In this document: positions 5,652 to 10,641 of the stretch, in pieces | Layout of the letters: the number at the start of each line of letters is the position of its first letter | Numbering within the stretch: position 1 is the stretch's first letter | Source of the DNA: G020350405 sp964513655 | Lineage (GTDB): Bacteria > Planctomycetota > Phycisphaerae > Sedimentisphaerales > Anaerobacaceae | Assembly: GCA_964513655.1 (NCBI GenBank) | Contig: CAZENQ010000105.1 | Span: 1 to 10,641, forward strand | Length of the DNA: 10,641 nucleotides | Direction of reading: 5' to 3' | Translations under genes and position numbers: made by a program | Notes under the pieces: generated by a model | What the model was told of the DNA's origin: nothing | Database searches by the model: none | Seen by the model: only the letters and a program-made list of their open reading frames with translations

Positions 5652-7076
5652 ATGAAGCGCGTAAAAACAACAATAATTTGTTTGCTTGCTGTTGTAATTA
5701 CAAATTCGGCAGTGGCGGCTGTGCGCTATGTACCCGACCATTATCCCAACATCCAGGCAGCTGTCAATGCCTGCAGCAATGGCGACACGGTTGTAGTCGC
5801 ACCCGGCATATATACCGGCTCAAGTAACCGCGACATAACCTTCAATGGCAAATCAATTACCGTGCGCAGTATCGACCCTACCGACCCTAACGTCGTAAAC
5901 AGTACGGTCATCGACTGTGATGCCAACGATCGCGGCTTTGTCTTCGAAATGGGCGAAAATGCCGATTCGACAGTCAGCGGACTTACAATTACCAATGGAT
6001 ACGCCTTCTTAGGCGGCGCGGTTTACTGCTACAACAACAGCAGTCCTTCGATTATCAACTGTGTAATCACCGGTAACTCAGCGGTCTTAGGCGGGGCGAT
6101 AATGTGCGCTAACAACAATACTCGTCCCAAGATCAGCAACTGCAAGATAATAGCAAACTCTGCATTGTTTGGTGGTGGTGGGATATACTGTAATGGCGCC
6201 AGCCCGGAAATAAGAAATTGCGTTATAACCGGGAACTCCTCTCTGTACGGCGGTGCAATCTACAGCCATAACGCGGGCAATCCGGTTATCGCCAACTGCA
6301 CTATCAGTGCGAACACGGCCTCCAACTCAGCGGGAGCCATTTACTGCTACGAATCAAGCAATCTGACTATAAATAACTGCATCCTTTGGGGCGATACGGC
6401 CGGGTATGCGCCAGAGATCCTGGTCGGCAACTCGGGGACAGGCACTTCAATCCAGATTTCTTACTGCGACATTGAGAATCCTGATGAGAATGTGGTATAC
6501 GAGCCCGGCGGCACTATAAACTGGGGCGAAGGCAACATAGATGCCAACCCGCAATTTACCCAGATGGGTTATCTAAGCAGCGATGAAAGTTTTATCGCAG
6601 GCGACTACCACCTGCATGAAGAATCGCCCTGTATTGATGCAGGCGACCCGGCCTTTGTCACGGGGCCTGATGAGACTGATATCGACGGAGAACCGCGAAT
6701 ATCAGGCGCCAAAATAGACATGGGAGCTGATGAACTTGTGGTTGCAATACCTGCCGAAGTCAAGATTACGCCTAAAACTCTGAATCTTGCAAGCAAAGGA
6801 AATTGGATTACCTGTGTCATCCGGCTTCCAGACGACTATGATGTCGCCGATGTCGATCCCGACACTATTAAGCTGAACGAAGAAATAAGCCCTGTGTCGC
6901 GCAAAATCAACCAAAGGGCACAAACGCTCCTTGTCAAATTTGACCGGTCTGATATCGAGCAGATGTTAGATGGTGTCACGGAAAACCCAGTTGAGCTAAG
7001 CGTTAGTGGCCAGCTCACCGATGACACCGCTTTCCAGGGAAGCGACACAATCACTGTAGTGAGCAAGGGCGGCTGA
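5652..7076 (+). CDS. Secreted right-handed parallel beta-helix protein with choice-of-anchor Q-like module
   Basis: The protein has 474 residues. The N-terminal 22 residues are a classic Sec signal peptide (MKRVKTT, hydrophobic core, AVA cut). Residues about 25-110 match the start of planctomycete beta-helix proteins (YVPDHYPNIQAAVNACSNGD, VVVAPGIYTG). Residues about 110-275 hold roughly six rungs of 26-27 residues, each containing a GGAIYC-like strand and an INCVITGNS-like strand. Residues about 300-363 carry GDYHLHEESPCIDAGDP, DIDGEPRI and IDMGADE, the hallmark of choice-of-anchor Q modules. The tail (about 366-474) is a small beta domain. ATG 5652 is preferred to 5607 because the signal peptide starts there and GGTGAT (5642-5647) precedes it. 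It lies 51 bp after the prepilin-like gene. No lyase catalytic residues could be identified; an adhesive or glycan-binding role is possible but unproven. Confidence 0.85.
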   Translation: MKRVKTTIICLLAVVITNSAVAAVRYVPDHYPNIQAAVNACSNGDTVVVAPGIYTGSSNRDITFNGKSITVRSIDPTDPNVVNSTVIDCDANDRGFVFEMGENADSTVSGLTITNGYAFLGGAVYCYNNSSPSIINCVITGNSAVLGGAIMCANNNTRPKISNCKIIANSALFGGGGIYCNGASPEIRNCVITGNSSLYGGAIYSHNAGNPVIANCTISANTASNSAGAIYCYESSNLTINNCILWGDTAGYAPEILVGNSGTGTSIQISYCDIENPDENVVYEPGGTINWGEGNIDANPQFTQMGYLSSDESFIAGDYHLHEESPCIDAGDPAFVTGPDETDIDGEPRISGAKIDMGADELVVAIPAEVKITPKTLNLASKGNWITCVIRLPDDYDVADVDPDTIKLNEEISPVSRKINQRAQTLLVKFDRSDIEQMLDGVTENPVELSVSGQLTDDTAFQGSDTITVVSKGG

Positions 7077-7231
7077 CGGTAACTGTCCGCGGTTTTAAAC
7101 AGTCTGGAAAACTGACAGGATTTTGTGGCTCTCCATTCATAAAATAAGTTCTGCACAGCCGGGGTATACTCTGGAGCCGCAGCGCGGATAGCCTCGCAAT
7201 AGAATCCCACCTGCTATTGAAAAATAGCGCC
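7077..7231. other. Convergent intergenic region with hairpin GCTATT-GAAA-AATAGC
   Basis: This 155-bp gap separates convergent genes. A perfect 6-bp hairpin with a GAAA tetraloop (7213-7228) sits 3 nt beyond the metX-metW stop. It lacks a T-run on either strand. A second weak stem, CTGTC (7083-7087) with GACAG (7114-7118), is followed by ATTTT on the plus strand. Either may end transcription, but neither is a strong intrinsic terminator. Confidence 0.35.
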
Positions 7232-9055
7232 TTAGTCTTTGCTGGTCACGTAGATTACCTGCTCGGCAAACCAATTAGGTGCCAAACTTACAGGGCTAAT
7301 GCGCGTCTTGCCTACCGGAATCTTCTGTTGGACCTTTACCCCCAACTCCTCGCAGAACCTGTCGAAGTCTTTCAGTGACAGAAAGTGTATATTCGGGGAG
7401 TTGTGCCAGCTGAAAGGCAGCTGCTTGGTAACCGGAGCCCTGCCGGCAAAAAATAACTGTGCCCTGCTCTTCCAGTGGGCAAAGTTAGGAAAGCTGACAA
7501 TCACCCTTTTCCCAACTCGCAGCAATTCTTTGAAAACCTTTTCAGGATTTTTTACTGTTTGGACCGTTTGCGATAATATTACATAATCGAAGCTTCTATT
7601 AGCATAATCTTCCAGACCCAGCTCAACATCGTGCTGGATAATGGACAGTCCCCGGCTTACACAATTCAGTACGAGGTCCTGCTGCAGTTCGATGCCTTCG
7701 CCCTTTATTTTTTTGTCAGCAGTAAGATCTGCCAACAGTTCGCCATCACCGCAGCCGATGTCCAGAACCGTACAGTTCGGCTCTATCAGGGACTCTATCA
7801 ACTCGTAGTCAATACGCATGCGCTGGGCCTGTTCGAATCGGCTAAGCAAACTTTTTCTTCCAATTGCGTCCGGACGGTAATCTTTTCTTACTCCAGGCCG
7901 GTGCGTGGCCTGCAAAAAGCCGGAGATAAATGAACCAAGAATCTCGGGCTCCAGCAAAAAAGCGTCGTGGCCATAGGGCGAGGCGATGTCACAGTAACTA
8001 ACATCTTTACGATTGGCAACCAGCACATTGACTATCTCTCTGGATTGTTCAGGTGTAAAGAGCCAGTCACTTGCAAAACTGATTACAAGGAACCTGCAAC
8101 TGGTATTTGCAAAGGCGTCGACCAATGACCCATACTCCTTGGTCAAATCGAAATAATCCATCGCCTTGGTTATATAAAGATAGCAGTTGGCATCGAATCT
8201 CTCCACGAAGGCTTGCCCCTGGTGGTCGAGGTAAGTCTCAATGGCGAATTCCGAATTAAAATCATAATTGTATTCATCCGCCCTGCGCAGCTGCCGCCCG
8301 AACTTTTCGCGCATACCCTGTTCCGACAGATAGGTAATATGGCCTATCATTCGCGCCATCGCAAGTCCTCTGTCGGGCCCCCTTCCCTGATGGTACTGTC
8401 CGCCGGCAAAATTCGGGTCGGCCAATATAGCATTGCGTCCCACCGCATCAAACGCGATCGACTGTGCTCCCAGATGTGCCGTCGTCGCAATCGGCATGGC
8501 GGATTTGACAAAATCAGGGTACTCTATCGCCCACTGAAGAACCTGCATGCCCCCCATCGAACCACCGATTACCGACAAAACCTGCTTTATCCCTAACTTG
8601 TCCAACAACAGCTTCTGTACCCTTACCATATCGGCTATCGTGATAAACGGAAAGTCCAGGCCGTATGGCTTGCCGGTCTCAGGATTAATCGAGCTTGGAC
8701 CGGTTGTCATGGGCGCCGGTGACTCCGGCTCGTCGCAACCCCCTAAAATAGTGGAGCAGATGACAAAATACTTATTTGTGTCGATTCCCTTACCCGGGCC
8801 GACCATAATGTCCCACCAGCCGGGTCTCTTGTCCTCAGCGCTGTTCAGACCGGCAACATGGGCATTGCCGCTAAGAGCGTGGCAAATCAAAATAGCATTA
8901 TCACCGGCCTCGTTTAGCGTTCCATATGTCTCGTAGGCCACATCGACAGGGCCCAATGTCTTGCCGCACTGCAGCTTCAAGGGCTTGTTCTGTTCGACGA
9001 CCCGTATTGCCTTTGTCTTGACGATACCAACCGAATTTCCGCTCAATTTTGCCAT
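7232..9055 (-). CDS. metX-metW: Bifunctional homoserine O-acyltransferase (MetX) / MetW fusion
   Basis: The protein has 607 residues. Residues about 8-385 are MetX, an alpha/beta-hydrolase that acylates L-homoserine in methionine synthesis. Its triad is Ser166 (GGSMGG), Asp330 (FASDWLF) and His363 (YGHDAF); TGPSSINPETGKPYG and the LSGNAH segment also agree with the family. Residues about 405-607 are MetW, a SAM-methyltransferase-like protein, with the glycine loop VLDIGCGDG (430-438), LSQTVQT and SFPNFAHW. In many proteobacteria metX and metW are separate adjacent genes. A loop at residues 108-116 (DEPESPAPM) appears inserted between GGC and TTGPSS. Whether acetyl- or succinyl-CoA is used cannot be decided. 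ATG 9055 is chosen over the in-frame TTG 9067 because the latter lies inside the predicted -10 box. No Shine-Dalgarno is seen. Confidence 0.92.
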   Translation of the reverse strand: MAKLSGNSVGIVKTKAIRVVEQNKPLKLQCGKTLGPVDVAYETYGTLNEAGDNAILICHALSGNAHVAGLNSAEDKRPGWWDIMVGPGKGIDTNKYFVICSTILGGCDEPESPAPMTTGPSSINPETGKPYGLDFPFITIADMVRVQKLLLDKLGIKQVLSVIGGSMGGMQVLQWAIEYPDFVKSAMPIATTAHLGAQSIAFDAVGRNAILADPNFAGGQYHQGRGPDRGLAMARMIGHITYLSEQGMREKFGRQLRRADEYNYDFNSEFAIETYLDHQGQAFVERFDANCYLYITKAMDYFDLTKEYGSLVDAFANTSCRFLVISFASDWLFTPEQSREIVNVLVANRKDVSYCDIASPYGHDAFLLEPEILGSFISGFLQATHRPGVRKDYRPDAIGRKSLLSRFEQAQRMRIDYELIESLIEPNCTVLDIGCGDGELLADLTADKKIKGEGIELQQDLVLNCVSRGLSIIQHDVELGLEDYANRSFDYVILSQTVQTVKNPEKVFKELLRVGKRVIVSFPNFAHWKSRAQLFFAGRAPVTKQLPFSWHNSPNIHFLSLKDFDRFCEELGVKVQQKIPVGKTRISPVSLAPNWFAEQVIYVTSKD

Positions 9056-9066
9056 GGCTGAACACA

Positions 9067-9094
9067 AGTATACAGAAAAACTTCATTCTGTAAA
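9067..9094 (-). promoter_or_regulatory. Promoter of metX-metW, predicting a near-leaderless mRNA
   Basis: On the minus strand, -35 TTTACA (9089-9094, 5/6) and -10 TATACT (9067-9072, 5/6) are 16 nt apart. A start about 7 nt after the -10 falls near 9060, only about 5 nt before ATG 9055. No room remains for a Shine-Dalgarno or a SAM riboswitch. Confidence 0.55.
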
Positions 9095-9107
9095 GAACAA
9101 CAGCACC

Positions 9108-9146
9108 AACCAGCCGTGAAACTGGCGGCCCAGCAGGTGGCCGGTT
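9108..9146. repeat. GC-rich imperfect inverted repeat between divergent promoters
   Basis: AACCAGCC (9108-9115) and GGCCGGTT (9139-9146) are complementary at 7 of 8 positions, with a 23-nt GC-rich interior. The repeat sits between the metX-metW -35 (9094) and the -35 of the small basic protein gene (9181). It could be an operator for either gene, or chance. Confidence 0.25.
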
Positions 9147-9180
9147 AGGATAATTTCTGCTTTAAAATTGCCAAAAAGTC

Positions 9181-9209
9181 TTGACACCGCAAGATAAGAC
9201 CCATAGATT
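9181..9209 (+). promoter_or_regulatory. Promoter of the small basic protein gene
   Basis: A perfect -35 TTGACA (9181-9186) is followed after 17 nt by TAGATT (9204-9209, 4/6). Transcription would begin near 9216 and leave a leader of about 67 nt. The TTG within this -35 also opens an in-frame extension of the gene, but a start inside its own promoter is not credible. Confidence 0.55.
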
Positions 9210-9282
9210 ATATCTAGAGTTCCAATCTCAAAACATAGCGATAGATTATTACCGAATACCATTTAGGGAAAGGGCGTATAAA

Positions 9283-9498
9283 ATGGCAAAGAAGAAAAAG
9301 GCCGGGAAGAAGAGAAAGGCCCCAAAAGGCCTGTGGAGCACAAAGGATGTCAACCTTCTTAAAAAGCTTTTCCCGAGCAATCCCACATCCAGGATAGCTG
9401 CAAAGCTCAGGCGCAAAACCGACGCAGTGAAAAAGAAGGCGTCCAGAATGGGGCTTCGCAAGTCAAAGAGATACCTAAAGTCTATCGGCAGGGCGTAA
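9283..9498 (+). CDS. Small, highly basic Myb/SANT-like DNA-binding protein
   Basis: The protein has 71 residues, with 27 Lys/Arg against 2 Asp/Glu. A lysine-rich tail (MAKKKKAGKKRKAPKG, 1-16) precedes a helical module of about 40 residues starting with LWSTKDVNLLKKLFPSN, then TSRIAAKLRRKTDAVKKKASRMGL. The spaced Trp, the LxxLxP turn, the IAxxL.R helix and the final VxxKAxxxGL helix match the Myb/SANT or GcrA-like helix-turn-helix pattern. ATG 9283 has AGGG (9271-9274) 8 nt upstream. The tail-plus-HTH layout suggests a nucleoid-associated or histone-H1-like DNA binder, which is an inference. It is divergent from metX-metW and has its own promoter, with no partner gene nearby. Confidence 0.75.
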   Translation: MAKKKKAGKKRKAPKGLWSTKDVNLLKKLFPSNPTSRIAAKLRRKTDAVKKKASRMGLRKSKRYLKSIGRA

Positions 9499-9768
9499 CG
9501 AATCTCCAAATGCTCTCTGCCGCCTTTGGGGCCCCAAATTATAAAGTCGGTGTTTCATTAGTCTGCAAATGTGATTCTCCACGTTTGGGGACTCCATAAA
9601 TGATGACGATATAATCGCTCACTCTTCACAGTGATTGCACTGCTTAATTTTGGCCGAGCCCAACTTCTCAGGGCTTAAAGCGCCCAAGTCAATCCGAACA
9701 CACGGTTCATGGTTATCAGCTTTTAGCAATTGTCGGTGTCATATCCGGCGTTGCTTATTTCTAATCCC
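9499..9768. other. Intergenic region with palindrome and small hairpins; possible ncRNA, no gene seen
   Basis: No credible coding frame is present. The region holds a perfect 14-bp palindrome TTTGGGGCCCCAAA (9525-9538), with a partial second copy TTTGGGG at 9584-9590. It also holds a consensus TATAAT (9610-9615) with only a weak -35-like TTGGGG (9585-9590, spacing 19), and two short hairpins, CAGTG-ATTG-CACTG (9629-9642) and AGCCC-N9-GGGCT (9657-9675). A promoter plus hairpins could mark a small RNA, but support is thin. No T-box consensus was found ahead of trpS. Confidence 0.35.
9525..9538. repeat. Perfect 14-bp palindrome TTTGGGGCCCCAAA
   Basis: It is self-complementary over all 14 bases and lies 27 bp after the stop of the small basic protein gene. 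No loop and no T-run follow, so it is a poor terminator; a dimeric protein binding site is more natural. Confidence 0.6.
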
Positions 9769-9797
9769 TTGACATTTCCTCCCAATATCGTTATTTT
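9769..9797 (+). promoter_or_regulatory. Promoter of trpS
   Basis: The -35 TTGACA (9769-9774) and -10 TATTTT (9792-9797) are 17 nt apart, the same hexamers and spacing as the nickel operon promoter. A start near 9804 leaves a leader of about 45 nt, too short for a T-box or trp attenuator. Confidence 0.7.
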
Positions 9798-9848
9798 TGC
9801 ACAAAGTTTTTATGGTACATTTGTACTGCTTATATCAGGAGCTTAATT

Positions 9849-10641
9849 TTGAGAGTTCTTTCAGGCATACAGCCATCCGGTCGGCTTCACATAGGCAATT
9901 TCTTCGGCGCAATACGGCAGCATCTCAAACTCCAGGCCGAGCACGATTGCTTTTACTTCATCGCCGACTACCACGCCCTTACCAGCAACCCCTCGCCAGC
10001 CGATGTCGCTCAGCACACTCTTGATGTAGCAATGGACTATATCGCCCTGGGTCTCGATACCGAAAAAACCGTCTTCTGGCGTCAATCCGAGGTGCCCGAA
10101 GTTACCGAGCTCACCTGGCTGCTTTCCTGCGTAACACCGATGGGACTTCTACAGCGATGCACAAGCTTCAAAGACAAAGTCGCCCAGGGCATGAGCCCCA
10201 ATCACGGCCTCTTCGCATATCCGGTCCTGCAGGCTGCCGACATCCTCATCTACAACAGCAACCTCGTCCCAGTCGGCGCCGACCAGAAACAGCATATCGA
10301 GGTTACCCGTGATATAGCAATCCGATTTAACAACGCCTATGGTGAAATCCTTACCGTCCCAAAAGAATACATCATCGAATCCGTAGCCGTCGTACCAGGT
10401 ACCGACGGCCGGAAAATGAGCAAGAGCTACGGAAATACCATTGAGATGTTCGAGCCGGAAAAAACCGTCAAAAAGAAGATTATGCGCATTGTTACCGACT
10501 CGACGCCTGTCGAAGAGCCCAAAGACCCCGACAAGTGCAATGTCTTTGCGCTTCTAAAGTTGGTGGCCTCAACTGACGAGTCAGCAGACTGGGAAAACAG
10601 ATACCGCAGTGGTGGTATGGGCTATAGCGAGGCTAAAAAAC
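9849..10641 (+). CDS. trpS: Tryptophanyl-tRNA synthetase, 3'-truncated by window, TTG start
   Basis: The first 264 residues are visible of a family usually about 330 long. This class Ic enzyme charges tRNA-Trp with tryptophan in the cytoplasm. The N-terminus RVLSGIQPSGRLHIGN holds the HIGH-type motif (HIGN, 14-17). The AADILIYN segment contains D131, which corresponds to the indole-recognising Asp of Bacillus TrpRS. GADQKQHIEVTRD (from residue 143) and KMSKS (189-193) are intact. No in-frame ATG lies upstream near the family start. TTG 9849 is preceded by a perfect AGGAG (9837-9841) at 7 nt, so TTG initiation is well supported. The frame runs off the right edge without a stop. Confidence 0.96.
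   Translation, partial: MRVLSGIQPSGRLHIGNFFGAIRQHLKLQAEHDCFYFIADYHALTSNPSPADVAQHTLDVAMDYIALGLDTEKTVFWRQSEVPEVTELTWLLSCVTPMGLLQRCTSFKDKVAQGMSPNHGLFAYPVLQAADILIYNSNLVPVGADQKQHIEVTRDIAIRFNNAYGEILTVPKEYIIESVAVVPGTDGRKMSKSYGNTIEMFEPEKTVKKKIMRIVTDSTPVEEPKDPDKCNVFALLKLVASTDESADWENRYRSGGMGYSEAKK

Noticed and set aside
6000..6400. Possible CRISPR or tandem DNA repeat from recurring GGCGG...AACTG segments
   Set aside because: The repetition is at protein level (beta-helix rungs); DNA copies are diverged and spacing follows codons.
7631..8936. Several plus-strand open frames of 100-129 codons inside metX-metW
   Set aside because: Antisense shadows of conserved MetX and MetW motifs; no ribosome-binding site or recognisable domain.
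9056..9067. TTG 9067 as start of metX-metW (four more residues)
   Set aside because: It overlaps the predicted -10 box and has no Shine-Dalgarno; ATG 9055 keeps the full MetX domain.
9181..9282. TTG 9181 start extending the basic protein by 34 residues
   Set aside because: The TTG is the first codon-like triplet of a perfect TTGACA -35 box, and ATG 9283 has its own Shine-Dalgarno and begins the Lys-rich tail.
9798..9848. T-box or trp attenuator ahead of trpS
   Set aside because: The leader is about 45 nt and lacks a T-box core, Trp codon run or terminator hairpin.

Overview
The window reads like a chromosomal segment of a Planctomycetota bacterium, most likely a Phycisphaerae/Sedimentisphaerales-type lineage. 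This is an inference from gene content: a secreted right-handed beta-helix protein with a 'SPCIDAGDP...DIDGEPRI...GADE' C-terminal module, a PilX-like prepilin with a long beta-rich passenger, and homoserine acyltransferase fused to MetW. No rRNA or other phylogenetic marker is present to confirm it. Gene density is ordinary, and several sigma70-type promoters (TTGACA, about 17 nt, TA-rich -10) are readable.

Layout, left to right. (1) 1-645 (+): 3' end of a dihydrolipoyl acyltransferase (E2) gene, followed by an L-fucose isomerase-family gene (732-2459, +). (2) A tRNA-Val(CAC) on the minus strand (2480-2553) with its own promoter. (3) A minus-strand two-gene nickel operon: His-rich NicO/UreH-like transporter (3116-3817) then nikR (2681-3094), driven by a strong promoter at 3861-3889. 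(4) A 403-bp divergent intergenic region with an overlapping double palindrome. (5) Two plus-strand envelope genes: a PilX-N prepilin-like protein (4221-5600) and a signal-peptide-bearing beta-helix protein (5652-7076). (6) A minus-strand metX-metW fusion (7232-9055). (7) Divergently from it, a 71-residue extremely basic Myb/SANT-like protein (9283-9498, +). (8) A 350-bp intergenic region with palindromes and small hairpins, then the 5' part of trpS (9849 to the window end, +), which starts at TTG and so is missed by an ATG-only search.

How the parts relate. The NikR/transporter pair is a self-contained nickel homeostasis unit. The prepilin-like and beta-helix genes are 51 bp apart on one strand and are probably co-expressed surface or secreted proteins. 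The metX-metW fusion covers the acylation step of methionine synthesis plus its partner in one polypeptide. E2 and FucI may belong to a sugar or alpha-keto-acid catabolic cluster extending left of the window. I see no phage, IS element, CRISPR or defence system. The less ordinary items are the methionine fusion with a loop insertion and near-leaderless promoter, the Myb-like basic protein, the cysteine-laddered beta-helix, and two unassigned palindromic intergenic sites.
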